Notes: generated by a model from the letters alone, not told the origin. Positions 1 through 8,169 are shown, numbered from the stretch's first letter. The stretch is DNA of 22,816 bases from a virus (IMGVR_UViG_3300042863_000119:1-22816); one strand, 5' to 3'. Program-made: numbers and translations.

Positions 1-167
1 TTACCATTGATAGTGTCAAGGATAGTATAAACGCCACGAGGGTAGTGATCTGCTTGGCGTACACGACTCAAAGGATTCTGATAATCCTGACCTTTGCGTT
101 CTTGAAGTTCAGCTGCTTCCATTAGAATGTTAGCTGATTCGCGTGTAAATTGTTTGCTTTCTTTCAT
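1..167 (-). CDS. DUF1599/Nmad1-like protein, 3' end cut by window
   Basis: Only the first 55 residues are inside the window; the C-terminus lies beyond position 1. The visible part is a helix (MKESKQFTRESANILMEAAE) followed by KGQDYQNPLSRVRQADHYPR and a GVYTILDTI segment. Small phage and bacterial proteins of the DUF1599 (nucleotide modification associated domain 1) type carry a similar DYxN...Y-P-x-G...I pattern; that match is from memory of the family and is moderate. The biochemical role of this family is not settled. The ATG at 167 is preceded by AAGGA at a good distance and begins 2 nt after the stop of the upstream gene, so it should be co-translated with it. Confidence 0.7.
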   Translation of the reverse strand, partial: MKESKQFTRESANILMEAAELQERKGQDYQNPLSRVRQADHYPRGVYTILDTING

Positions 168-169
168 TT

Positions 170-586
170 TCAGTCCTTAATAAAGTTAGTACCATTATAA
201 CTATAAGTACCATATAAATGGTAATCTAATGTTTGTCTATCACCAATAAAGATGTAGAGTTTTTTGGGGTATTGTCGCCACTTATCTTTAGCAGCTTTGT
301 TGCAACGTGATAATACGAAAGGAACGTATTCTTCACACTCAGTAACTTTAACTTCAACATCTTTTCCATTGGGATCAAGAACGTCTTTATAGATACGATC
401 ATCGTCACTGAAACCATGATATTGAATTAAGTAAACTTCAGCAGCTTGGCCATACATCACAGTAGCCATAATTTCTTCTTCAGTTCGATTTTGTCGCGTA
501 GATTCTTTTAGAAAGATTTGACGTGCTTCGTTGCGAGCTCTAAACTTAAGAAGCTCATGGTCAATATCCCTAATGCTGAACTTCAT
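170..586 (-). CDS. Putative PD-(D/E)XK-fold nuclease
   Basis: A 138-residue protein. Residues about 45-53 read GQAAEVYLI, followed by VLDPNGKDVEVKV: an acidic residue on a helix, an Asp in a strand, then E-V-K. This is the layout of the PD-(D/E)XK restriction-endonuclease-like fold (E...D-x(n)-ExK). The tail, KLYIFIGDRQTLDYHLYGTY, looks like the last strands of such a core. No close family is recognised, so the nuclease call is inference. Possible roles are host DNA breakdown, DNA repair or an anti-host function. The start overlaps the upstream stop as ATGA, indicating coupling to the 72-residue gene before it. Transcription probably comes from the promoter at 830-858. Confidence 0.65.
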   Translation of the reverse strand: MKFSIRDIDHELLKFRARNEARQIFLKESTRQNRTEEEIMATVMYGQAAEVYLIQYHGFSDDDRIYKDVLDPNGKDVEVKVTECEEYVPFVLSRCNKAAKDKWRQYPKKLYIFIGDRQTLDYHLYGTYSYNGTNFIKD

Positions 587-801
587 AGCATAAACTTTTT
601 CAAAACTTTACGAGCTAATTTAGTATCTTTCACATTGTCTGTTACTTCATGCATTTGAACATTAAGTTCAAGACGAGCTTCTTTCAAGAGTTCTAACGCA
701 TAGTCAATGTCGTCTAGTGATATAGATGCATACCATTCATCAAACTGTTCTTCATTGAGTGATCGAATAAAATTCAGATTGCTGCGATCATAGTCATTCA
801 T
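583..801 (-). CDS. Small helical protein of unknown function
   Basis: This 72-residue protein is predicted to be almost entirely helical. Its core, FIRSLNEEQFDEWYASIS then DDIDYALELLKEARLEL, resembles a small conserved phage protein whose function I do not know. No signal peptide, membrane segment or catalytic motif is visible. The ATG at 801 has AAGGA about 8 nt upstream. It is the first gene downstream of the sigma70-type promoter at 830-858, with a leader of roughly 25 nt. It overlaps the next gene by ATGA. The position suggests an early-expressed accessory gene. Confidence 0.75.
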   Translation of the reverse strand: MNDYDRSNLNFIRSLNEEQFDEWYASISLDDIDYALELLKEARLELNVQMHEVTDNVKDTKLARKVLKKFML

Positions 802-829
802 AGCTATTCCTTGTACCGAAGATAGATCT

Positions 830-858
830 ATTATATCACATTGACGATTTATTGTAAA
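830..858 (-). promoter_or_regulatory. Sigma70-type promoter, TTTACA-17-TATAAT
   Basis: On the minus strand the -35 box TTTACA (853-858) is 17 nt from TATAAT (830-835), which is extended by TGTGA. The spacer contains AAATCGT, a block shared by most promoters in this window. It lies in the 71-nt gap between the primase-like gene and the 72-residue gene. Confidence 0.75.
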
Positions 859-869
859 CTGTATACTTT
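844..869. repeat. 26-bp promoter repeat, copy 1
   Basis: These 26 bases are identical to 17562-17587 in the same orientation. The block covers the -35 box, the start of the spacer and an upstream GTATAC palindrome. The -10 regions differ, so only the upstream half of the promoter is repeated. Confidence 0.8.
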
Positions 870-872
870 GGT

Positions 873-1841
873 TTACATTGCATTCTTGTAAGCAAACTCG
901 ATAGCTCGAGATGCCTCAGTGTTTAGAGGCCTCTTGGCGTAGATGTTTGATGTCTCACGATCAAGGCTACGTACAAGATCTACAATTTCGTATTCCGTGA
1001 TAGGATACTTAGCCTTTACTGCATTACATGCAATAGAAGTCATAATCTTGTAAATCATTGAGTAACGACCAGATCCATCAACACCTGCGATTTGTTTATA
1101 GTCACCAATCAAACGCTTGTTCACAAATGGACAATCGTTATATCCTGTCCAGTAAACATCTTTCTTTCCTTCTTCAAGCTTTTGTTGACGATGCTTTATA
1201 ACTTCCTCTTGCATCTTAAGAGGAAGCCTATCAATAAAATTAGTAGAAGTAACGTTAGCATTGTACGGGTACTTTATGAGAAGAGCATCAACATCAAGAT
1301 ATTGATCTGCCCTATGAGTAAAAATAAAATTATAAGCTTTAGGATACTTTGCTGGAACGTAATACATTCGAGAGAGGTCTTTAGTCTGGGTATCTCCCAC
1401 CATGCCAAATTCAGTGTTGAGGGCAAACCAGAAGTGCCGAATTTCTTCTCCCCTAACAGTTCTTGTAAGTGGGAACACCAAGCGGAACTTCGGCGTATCG
1501 CGCGTACTGCTAGCAGTTGAGTAACAAACAAAATAAGTATCAGGGTAAAGCCTAGCCAATTCACTTTCAAGATCTCCATCATAAGTTGCGTTATCTACAT
1601 CAAGGGCAGCCCAGCTTGCCCATTCAATTACATTAGCATTTGCTCGTGTAGTATTTGGTTTATAAGTTGCTGGAGAAATTAACGGTGAGGCTTTCTTAGT
1701 AAACTCACCGCGCTTTGCTTTGTATCCTTCAAGCGTAGACAAGTGATAGAGAGACTTTTCAAACTTTTCAAAGCTATCAAAATCAACTCGTGTATCAGTC
1801 TTATTGTCAAAGATAGACTTAAAGACGGTGAGTGAAACCAT
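873..1841 (-). CDS. Archaeo-eukaryotic primase (AEP)-like protein
   Basis: A 322-residue protein with the three landmarks of AEP/prim-pol domains found in phage and plasmid primases. These are a D-x-D in a strand (ALDVDN, D81/D83), a CYSTASST...KFRLVFPL block (residues 106-125) and DLSRMYYVPA (155-164). The region after about 245 is helical and could correspond to a PriCT-like primase C-terminal domain. The family would predict primer or DNA synthesis on a single-strand template. It has no zinc-binding CxxC or TOPRIM motif, so it does not resemble T4 gp61. It starts within the stop of the MazG-like gene (TAATG) and lies two genes downstream of the gp41 helicase, the expected partner of a primase. 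Motifs are visible; the activity is inferred. It could be a catalytically altered relative. Confidence 0.7.
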   Translation of the reverse strand: MVSLTVFKSIFDNKTDTRVDFDSFEKFEKSLYHLSTLEGYKAKRGEFTKKASPLISPATYKPNTTRANANVIEWASWAALDVDNATYDGDLESELARLYPDTYFVCYSTASSTRDTPKFRLVFPLTRTVRGEEIRHFWFALNTEFGMVGDTQTKDLSRMYYVPAKYPKAYNFIFTHRADQYLDVDALLIKYPYNANVTSTNFIDRLPLKMQEEVIKHRQQKLEEGKKDVYWTGYNDCPFVNKRLIGDYKQIAGVDGSGRYSMIYKIMTSIACNAVKAKYPITEYEIVDLVRSLDRETSNIYAKRPLNTEASRAIEFAYKNAM

Positions 1842-2278
1842 TATTTGAATGCCTTATTAAGTAATCCGATGTTGTCTTTGTGAGTTGGAGCAGTCCAACC
1901 TTCTGGCTTAATTAAGTCAGGTAGACCAAGTGGATTAGGACGTGAAGCTTTAATGCCTACTTCCTTTTCCATGTTCTTTTCATATACACGATTCCATGCA
2001 GTATATGAGTTTACGTCATAAGCATCTAGCGTACCAATAGCAACCACACACAAATCAATCAGTGCATCTACTACATCATCGCCTGCAGTTGCAGCATCAA
2101 TCTTTCCAGACTGAAAGTCTACTACAGCTTTACGCATTTCATCAAGTTCTTCTTGAAGGAAGTCAATTCGAAACTTTAGAAAAGCTTCTAGCTTATCTTT
2201 ATCAAATTCACGAACGACTGGATTAACTCCAAACTTCTGGTGCATTGCTGCCATGTCAGCAACCCAATTCATACTCAT
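1841..2278 (-). CDS. MazG-like NTP pyrophosphohydrolase
   Basis: A 145-residue all-alpha protein. LQEELDEM (residues 41-48) supplies the first acidic metal-binding pair, and GDDVVDALIDL (66-76) supplies the second, the usual E-x-x-E plus D-x-x-D pattern of the MazG/dUTPase-like all-alpha NTP pyrophosphatase superfamily. Such enzymes hydrolyse (d)NTPs to the monophosphate and pyrophosphate. Related genes are common in marine T4-like phages, where roles in nucleotide recycling or in altering host alarmone levels have been proposed. The C-terminal stretch, RPNPLGLPDL onward, lies outside the core. The ATG at 2278 has GGAG 7 nt upstream, and a second ATG lies two codons inside. The gene has its own promoter at 2298-2326, overlapping the end of gp41. 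Confidence 0.82.
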   Translation of the reverse strand: MSMNWVADMAAMHQKFGVNPVVREFDKDKLEAFLKFRIDFLQEELDEMRKAVVDFQSGKIDAATAGDDVVDALIDLCVVAIGTLDAYDVNSYTAWNRVYEKNMEKEVGIKASRPNPLGLPDLIKPEGWTAPTHKDNIGLLNKAFK

Positions 2279-2297
2279 ATAATATCTCCAAAATTAA

Positions 2298-2326
2298 ATT
2301 ATAACACATTGACGATTAAAATTTAA
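2298..2326 (-). promoter_or_regulatory. Sigma70-type promoter with weak -35
   Basis: TATAAT (2298-2303) is preceded by a TGTG extension and by a spacer containing TAATCGTCAATGTG, the same block as at 830-858. The -35 position (2321-2326) reads TTAAAT, a poor match. The -35 lies inside the last codons of gp41. It would drive the MazG-like and primase-like genes. Confidence 0.6.
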
Positions 2327-3707
2327 ATCCATCGCCGGCTTGTTTCATCCTTTTACCAAAATCGCCTTTATCAAATACTGGTCCTGAATCCTGACCAGAA
2401 TCTGCAATGTTTGATTGTGCAGTATCTTCTACATCATATAGTTTCATACGAGCACGATCCACACCAATAACAAAACGTTTATAATAAGAAGGATCGTTAT
2501 AGCGGTTCTTAAGCTGTTTGACCATGATCTGGTTGAGATTTTCCAATTCTTCGGTTGATATAAGAGCGAACATAAAATCAACAGTGGCTGGAAGGCCAAA
2601 AGATTCAGAAGTATCAGTAAGGTCAACGTCAGTATTGTCATAACCACCTCGTGTAGTTTGTGTTGCGCTTAGTACTGGCACATTATATTCTACAGCAAGA
2701 CCACGAAGTTCCTCAGCAATAGATTTGATATAAGTGTACGAGTTGACACCGGCGCCATGCTTCATTCTTGATGATGAACAGATGTTAAGATAATCGATAA
2801 CGATAGCATCTGGCATAAAGTTACGCTTCATCTTTAACTCTTCAAGCAATGCTTTAAAGTGTCCGGCGTGAGCTGCAGCCGTTGGATATTCCTTAACGAT
2901 TAACTTACCAGTTGTTTTCTTGATAAGCTTACCAACACGAGTTTCGTAGATATCCTTATCTACTTTTCCTAACTCTTCCATTGTCATGTTCAAAAGGTTT
3001 GCATCGATACGTTCAGCGATACGTTCTTCTGCCATTTCTAATGTGATATATAGAACGTTCTTACCTTGCATAAGAATAGATGCTGCGTAGTGACACATGA
3101 ATAATGACTTACCAACACCAGTGCCGGCAAGAATCATGTTCAATGTCTTACGAGGTAGACCACCCTTTGTAATCTTATTGAATAGTTCAAGATCGAATTC
3201 AAGCTTTTCTTCTTTGCGATTGTAGAATTCATATCGTTGAGCAAAGTCATCAAGGTAATCGTGGCCTACAGAACTATCAAAGGATACTGCCAGTGCATCT
3301 GATAACATCGATGGAATAGCATCCTCAGTACGAACTTTATCTTTGCCTTCAATGATTTCGAACGAGTCAATGATGGCATTATAAATTGCTTGCTTTTTAC
3401 AAAAGCTTTCGGTGTTTTGGTACAACCAATTGTCGTTATCAGTTCTGAACGTGAGTTCATTGATATACTTTTCGCATGCTACTAGTTGTTCTCCACGAAG
3501 ATCTTTGCGCTTTCCAAGTTGGATTGCAAGAATATCTAGCGTTGCTGGTTGATTGTATTGCGTGAAGAATGCTAGTAACTCTTGAGCTACAACATTTTCA
3601 AAGTGGTCTGAGAAATATTCTGTCTTAAGGAATGGAACTACCTTACGGCAATACTCCTCGTTGTGCATTAGATTCGACAGGATTGTCTTCTCGATTCTGT
3701 TCGTCAT
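2316..3707 (-). CDS. 41: Replicative DNA helicase (T4 gp41, DnaB family)
   Basis: A 463-residue hexameric 5'-3' helicase that unwinds the fork ahead of the lagging strand. The N-terminal helical domain (about 1-110) is followed by a RecA-like core. The core has Walker A GTGVGKS (195-201), Walker B AIVIDYLNIC near 315, and ATQTTRGGYDN then SFGLPATVDF as the later DnaB motifs. The stretches SFDSSVGHDYLDD and LYITLEMAEE match T4 gp41 closely, and length is near the T4 protein. I place the start at ATG 3707, which has AGGA 7 nt upstream, rather than the TTG one codon before it. The gene overlaps its upstream neighbour by 65 nt. It follows uvsX, as in T4. Very confident. Confidence 0.96.
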   Translation of the reverse strand: MTNRIEKTILSNLMHNEEYCRKVVPFLKTEYFSDHFENVVAQELLAFFTQYNQPATLDILAIQLGKRKDLRGEQLVACEKYINELTFRTDNDNWLYQNTESFCKKQAIYNAIIDSFEIIEGKDKVRTEDAIPSMLSDALAVSFDSSVGHDYLDDFAQRYEFYNRKEEKLEFDLELFNKITKGGLPRKTLNMILAGTGVGKSLFMCHYAASILMQGKNVLYITLEMAEERIAERIDANLLNMTMEELGKVDKDIYETRVGKLIKKTTGKLIVKEYPTAAAHAGHFKALLEELKMKRNFMPDAIVIDYLNICSSSRMKHGAGVNSYTYIKSIAEELRGLAVEYNVPVLSATQTTRGGYDNTDVDLTDTSESFGLPATVDFMFALISTEELENLNQIMVKQLKNRYNDPSYYKRFVIGVDRARMKLYDVEDTAQSNIADSGQDSGPVFDKGDFGKRMKQAGDGFKF

Positions 3708-4002
3708 CAATATATCCTAGTTTATCTTTTTCAAGTCCATAATAAAGTAATTGTACCATAAAGTCACCTAATTCTGTTTCAAATTTAGATTTGTTAAAGC
3801 CTTTTAAGTCTTCTGGTACTTCGTATAGTGTATAACCATACGACAGTGTTACGTTGTCTTCATCTGGTTTCTCAACAAAGTTTACATCTTCGTAACTAAA
3901 TACGATACCTGCAAATTCTCCAGTTGTCCAAGTTAGAGCGTGTAACTCCCCTTTCGGGGAGGTTTGACCTAGAACTTTATGCGGACGTAGTTTCGTCTTC
4001 AT
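3643..4002 (-). CDS. Small protein between uvsX and 41, unknown
   Basis: A 119-residue protein. It is mostly beta-strand in the first half (LHALTWTTGEFAGIVFSYEDVNF) and helical in the second (SKFETELGDFMVQLLYYGLE), with an acidic polar tail. I recognise no domain. In T4, gene 40 lies in this position, but I see no resemblance to it. The ATG at 4002 follows a GGAAG sequence and begins within the last 26 nt of uvsX. The C-terminus overlaps the start of gp41 by 65 nt, an unusually long overlap here. That links its translation to both neighbours and suggests a replication or recombination accessory role. An in-frame upstream start at 4050 would only lengthen the overlap with uvsX. Confidence 0.7.
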   Translation of the reverse strand: MKTKLRPHKVLGQTSPKGELHALTWTTGEFAGIVFSYEDVNFVEKPDEDNVTLSYGYTLYEVPEDLKGFNKSKFETELGDFMVQLLYYGLEKDKLGYIDDEQNREDNPVESNAQRGVLP

Positions 4003-5056
4003 ATGCTTCCATTTCTTCAAGGATTGCGTGATCACTAATGATTTCTCCATGAGAAACCTGATAACGTTCTTTGACCCAGTTGCGGAATGTTGCGTCCATT
4101 AGAATAGGACCCCAAAATTCTTTAGCTTCAGTATCTTTCAAACGGTACTTCTTCTCATCAACTTCACCAGTTGTTTTGTCAACCTTAGAGTACCAACCAT
4201 TACTTGGCTTGATAACATGACCGGATTCAAGTGCCATGTCAAGGAGACCCGACCATTTGCTTAAGCCACCTTCAAACTTTACACAAACTGGAATCTTAGA
4301 TTTTTCACGTACATAGCGTGACTTTTCAACGTTGATAATGAAGTTGTAACCAATGATTTCAGTTCCTTCTTTTTCTTGCTGGCGACCAAGAATAAAGATG
4401 TTGTCAGCTGAAAGATAAACACCAGTGCCACCTGAAACGATTGCCTTAGGATACAAACCTTGTTCCATGTAGATGTGATTAACAGCTACCATTGGAATGT
4501 CAAGACGATTCAAGTAAGGAGTAATCATACGGAAGATAGACTTCATCTGCTTTGCGCGTGACATATCTTGTACAGACTTACCTTCAATAGCATCTTCCAT
4601 TTCTTTCTTAGAAGACATATTGCCAAGTGAATCAATGACGAAGATAACACGATCGCCACGGTCAAGATTTTCAAGTTGTTTGATAACATCAAACTTGAAT
4701 TCTTCCATGTTCATCACGGGTACGTGAAGAATACGATCAGTATCAATTTGTAGAGATGAGAAGTAAGCTGTAGGAGTACCAAACTCACAATCATAGAAAA
4801 TCATGACTGCATCGGGATACTTGTCCATGTAGGACTTTGCCATGATCAAAGAGAACATGGACTTAAAATGTTTTGATGGACCACACCATAACGTGAGTCC
4901 TGGGACGAATCCACCATCAAGTTCACCGCTTAATGCGACGTTCATGGCAGGGATTGCAGTTTGAATCATGTCCTTCTTGGTAAAGAACTTAGACTGCGAT
5001 AAAATCGCTGAGTCTTTAATCGTAGTATTCTTTTTAATTTTGTCTAGTAAGCTCAT
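3977..5056 (-). CDS. uvsX: RecA-like recombinase (T4 UvsX)
   Basis: A 359-residue strand-exchange recombinase that pairs a single-stranded 3' end with homologous duplex for recombination-dependent replication and repair. The Walker A loop reads GPSKHFKS (59-66), the UvsX-type variant with Phe in place of the second Gly. FYDCEFGTP, VIFVIDSLGNMSSKKE, AVNHIYMEQ and SGGTGVYLSADNIFILGRQ match T4 UvsX in order, as does the end, LLDMALESGHVIKPSNGWY. The C-terminus is shorter than in T4 and acidic. The ATG at 5056 has AAGGAA 5-6 nt upstream. A TATAAT element lies 31 nt further up (5087-5092). Confidence 0.96.
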   Translation of the reverse strand: MSLLDKIKKNTTIKDSAILSQSKFFTKKDMIQTAIPAMNVALSGELDGGFVPGLTLWCGPSKHFKSMFSLIMAKSYMDKYPDAVMIFYDCEFGTPTAYFSSLQIDTDRILHVPVMNMEEFKFDVIKQLENLDRGDRVIFVIDSLGNMSSKKEMEDAIEGKSVQDMSRAKQMKSIFRMITPYLNRLDIPMVAVNHIYMEQGLYPKAIVSGGTGVYLSADNIFILGRQQEKEGTEIIGYNFIINVEKSRYVREKSKIPVCVKFEGGLSKWSGLLDMALESGHVIKPSNGWYSKVDKTTGEVDEKKYRLKDTEAKEFWGPILMDATFRNWVKERYQVSHGEIISDHAILEEMEAYEDETTSA

Positions 5057-5086
5057 TGTGTTTCCTTATATGCGTAGTATAGTAGT

Positions 5087-5115
5087 ATTATATCACATTT
5101 CATAATAAAATGGAT
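5087..5115 (-). promoter_or_regulatory. Extended -10 promoter candidate before uvsX
   Basis: TATAAT (5087-5092) carries the same TGTGA extension as at 830-858 and 14277-14305. The -35 position (5110-5115, ATCCAT) is poor and the AATCGT block is absent. It lies in the only gap between the oxygenase gene and uvsX, so an extended -10 promoter is reasonable. Confidence 0.5.
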
Positions 5116-5663
5116 CACGGATTTGATTTAGAATGCGGTACGTCAAATACGAAAGTGATGCGTATGCAGTCACCAACGTTTTCAGTTCCATGTTCTAATT
5201 TATTATCAAACCATAGAAGTGTTCCAGGTTCAACTATAACGAACTCATCGCCAACCATGTATTTGTAACTTCCTTGAATTGCAAGGTGATATCGATCTCG
5301 CGTTTGATAGTAGCTACCTACATCTATATGCTTACCGACTTTACCTCCAACAGGAAGTGACAAGAATCCACAGCGACTATGATTTTTAAAATGTCGTTTG
5401 AGAAACCCCACAACATTTGTATGTTTCTTATATGCTGGTGTTGGAATACAAATTTCTGTATCGCCAACATATTCATCTAAGCTTCTTACTCCACCCATGA
5501 CTAACTGAAGAACGCCAGCTTCGACTTCAGGGAAACCATAATTCAACATTGAACTAGTTCCTTCTATGTCGCGCTGACCTCCCCAATCTTCAGGGTATTC
5601 CTTCAACTGATCCAATATCTTAGATACGTTGATGCCCGTTTTAATGATGCGAATATTATCCAA
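5115..5663 (-). CDS. Aspartyl/asparaginyl beta-hydroxylase-like 2OG-Fe(II) oxygenase
   Basis: A protein of about 182 residues with a double-stranded beta-helix iron site. From the TTG start these are H112 and D114 (GKHIDVG), R124 with YHLAIQ, the distal His H158 (KLEHGTENV) and R168 (CIRITFVFDV), which would hold 2-oxoglutarate. The His-x-Asp...His...Arg layout and the DRYHL and FDNKLEHGTEN blocks resemble the AspH family. The reaction would be 2-oxoglutarate-dependent hydroxylation; the substrate is unknown. 2OG oxygenases are frequent in marine T4-like phages. The start is uncertain. TTG at 5663 has GAGG 6 nt upstream and overlaps the end of gp43 by 8 nt; an ATG at 5687 is the alternative and would add eight residues. 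Confidence 0.82.
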   Translation of the reverse strand: MDNIRIIKTGINVSKILDQLKEYPEDWGGQRDIEGTSSMLNYGFPEVEAGVLQLVMGGVRSLDEYVGDTEICIPTPAYKKHTNVVGFLKRHFKNHSRCGFLSLPVGGKVGKHIDVGSYYQTRDRYHLAIQGSYKYMVGDEFVIVEPGTLLWFDNKLEHGTENVGDCIRITFVFDVPHSKSNP

Positions 5664-8169
5664 AGAAGTCCTCAAGTGAAGCTTCATCTTCTGACTTCCA
5701 ACCAATAGCATTAAGAATGATTTCAGCTGGATCTAAGAAAGCTTTTTGAAATTGTATATCGTTATCAATAAACTTATGAAGACCGAATTCAGGTGGAAGA
5801 ACTTGACTGAATCCAATGACATCTTCACGAGTTGGATTGCGAGGATTTAAGTACACGTACTTAATCTTTTCGCCTTCCTTGATTACCTCATATTTATTCT
5901 CCAAGCCATGCTGCTTCAATAAGTGATTATACATCAAAGCTGCACGTGAATTAATTGGAGTACCTTTACCGTAAACAGTTTTCTTATCTACGTACTTTTT
6001 GAGCGAAGAGACGCCACGAGGGAAAGCCTTCTGTTCGACGGGTAGACTGTCAAAGGTATTCCTAAAGTTGTGTATAAACTGTTGAGTTTCCTGCTCAGTA
6101 CCTTTGATGAGAATCTTGAAGAGTTCTTCCATAGCTTCCCTACACGGCGCAGGAGTAGACGATTTGATGGCCTCGATCCCCATGATCTTGAGTTTTGGTT
6201 TAGCATATCTTACTCCTTCATTGTCCCATACGTTTAAGATGTATCGTTTCTTTGCAGTCCAGATTCCACGATCAGCAATACTTTCACGCTTCATACTGAT
6301 GCGATGCTTGTGTACATTGAGATTCTTTGCAAGATCTTTAAATGCAACATCAAGTACATCGTTTTCGATCTTTTGACAAACCTTGTCTACGAAATCAACT
6401 TTCTTATTAGAAGGACTATCAGGCATAACGGTATTGACAAGATCAGATAGAGTAATATAAACGGAATCAGTGTCGATAGCCAGGACATAATCTTTATTAG
6501 TTTTGAGTACAGAATTTAGATAACCATTAACGTGCTTTTCAGCCCACTTAATAATCATCTGACCAGTGATAGTAATACCTTCAGCGATTTCCATTGTGAA
6601 GTAACGGAAGTATTTATTTCCAAGTGCGCCATAAAGCGAGTTTAAAAGAATCTTAATTGCTAGTTGTTGGTTTTCAAAGTGACCAATGTCACGTTCAATA
6701 CGATACACTTCAGCTTTGTTATCTTTATCACATGCTTCAAGTTCTTTCTTAGATTCAATCATCTTTTTCTTGATGAATGTACGTTCAGTGTACATTTCTT
6801 CAATGATTCGTGGCATAAAGCCTTGCTTCTCGTTAGAGAAGTATTGACCTGTTGCCGCCATAGACATATTGTTCTCGTTCTTGTAACCAGCAAGACACTT
6901 TTCAATTGTCATACTAGGTTCAACCTTTCCTTTCAAGATTGTTTCTGGACTCATGTTCCATTGTACAATGATGTTAGGATAAAGCGAGTTAACGTCAAAG
7001 GAAGCAACCCAATCGTGTATTCCGCACTGAGGTTCTTTTACGTAACCACCTTCATAGTCAGTTTTATAACTATCTTTGTTTGGAGGTACGATGATGTTCT
7101 GTGCTAAAAGATCTCGATGAATCAACGAATCCCAGATACTTACAGTTCCCATAGTATCAGAGTAGTTGACACCAGCTTTATATGCCATAGTTACTGTCAA
7201 CGTAATCATAGCAATCTTGTCTTCCATCTGATCTACTAGATCAACGTCTTTGATGTTGTAATCAATAAACTTTTGGTGATCTGTTTGATAGAGAGTATGC
7301 AGTGTACCATCATACGCAAGTTTGCGTTCGCCAAGTACAACCCAAGCAATGTGATCTAGACGATATGATTCCTGTGGACCAAATGAATAACCGAACTTCT
7401 GGAATAGATCCATATAGTCAAGTTGTGGAACTCCGACGATATCATAGATCTGAACCATTCCCTTCTTCATCGTAACCATACGTTCTTCAACCTGACCCCA
7501 AGGTGAAAGTTTCTTCACTTCATCTTGTCCAAGGATTCTGTTGATACGATTTACGAGATATGGAATATCAAATGTACGAATGTTCCAACCTGTCACTGCG
7601 TCAGGACATGTAATTTCATCATGCCAAAATGCTACAAACAGTTTAAGCATGTGAGCTTCGTCGATACATTTAGTGTATCGAACTTGAGAAGTTTTCATGA
7701 TAGACTTCTCAACATCATAGTCACCTAGTGCCCACACGAAGAACGTATCTAGAACAGAGTCTTTAATACAGATTGCTGTGACAGGATGTTTAGCTTCATC
7801 GGGTTCTGGGAAGCCTTCGTTAGATGCGACTTCGATATCGATGTTATGGATACGAATCTTATTGCGTTCAAACTTGATTTCACCTGGAAATTCTTGAGCA
7901 ATAAACTGTGCTATGTAGTTGGTGTTACCATAGATGTTGAAGTTCTCAACACCATCGTAGCGTTCCATGAATTCTTTTGCTTCACGCATGGAAGCCATTT
8001 CAACTGCATCAACGTTTGTTCCATCAAGTGCAGTGAACTTAGAGTTGCCTTTACCTTTCACATAGAGTGTAGGTTTGAAAGCAATCTTCTTGCGGATACG
8101 ACGACCGTCAGTGTACCCGCGAAATAGTAGATTGTTGCCGTAACGATTGATTGATGTATAAAAGTGCAT
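5656..8169 (-). CDS. 43: Family B DNA polymerase (T4 gp43)
   Basis: An 837-residue replicative polymerase with proofreading exonuclease. Exo I has D111 and E113 (NIDIEV), Exo II D201 (GWNIRTFDIP) and Exo III D308 (YNIKDVD). Polymerase motif A is FDVNSLYPNI with D392, motif B KILLNSLYGALGN (506-518), and motif C IDTDSVY with D566 and D568. WTAKKRY and KIMGIEAIKSSTP follow, as in T4. The last residues, SLEDFFG, correspond to the T4 clamp-binding tail. It is about 60 residues shorter than T4 gp43, mainly between the motifs. No Shine-Dalgarno is visible before the ATG. Transcription probably starts inside the terminator hairpin just upstream. Confidence 0.98.
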   Translation of the reverse strand: MHFYTSINRYGNNLLFRGYTDGRRIRKKIAFKPTLYVKGKGNSKFTALDGTNVDAVEMASMREAKEFMERYDGVENFNIYGNTNYIAQFIAQEFPGEIKFERNKIRIHNIDIEVASNEGFPEPDEAKHPVTAICIKDSVLDTFFVWALGDYDVEKSIMKTSQVRYTKCIDEAHMLKLFVAFWHDEITCPDAVTGWNIRTFDIPYLVNRINRILGQDEVKKLSPWGQVEERMVTMKKGMVQIYDIVGVPQLDYMDLFQKFGYSFGPQESYRLDHIAWVVLGERKLAYDGTLHTLYQTDHQKFIDYNIKDVDLVDQMEDKIAMITLTVTMAYKAGVNYSDTMGTVSIWDSLIHRDLLAQNIIVPPNKDSYKTDYEGGYVKEPQCGIHDWVASFDVNSLYPNIIVQWNMSPETILKGKVEPSMTIEKCLAGYKNENNMSMAATGQYFSNEKQGFMPRIIEEMYTERTFIKKKMIESKKELEACDKDNKAEVYRIERDIGHFENQQLAIKILLNSLYGALGNKYFRYFTMEIAEGITITGQMIIKWAEKHVNGYLNSVLKTNKDYVLAIDTDSVYITLSDLVNTVMPDSPSNKKVDFVDKVCQKIENDVLDVAFKDLAKNLNVHKHRISMKRESIADRGIWTAKKRYILNVWDNEGVRYAKPKLKIMGIEAIKSSTPAPCREAMEELFKILIKGTEQETQQFIHNFRNTFDSLPVEQKAFPRGVSSLKKYVDKKTVYGKGTPINSRAALMYNHLLKQHGLENKYEVIKEGEKIKYVYLNPRNPTREDVIGFSQVLPPEFGLHKFIDNDIQFQKAFLDPAEIILNAIGWKSEDEASLEDFFG

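Noticed and set aside
6104-8127. Several plus-strand frames antisense to DNA polymerase
   Set aside because: They mirror the coding of gp43, have odd composition and no ribosome sites; every supported gene in the window is on the other strand.
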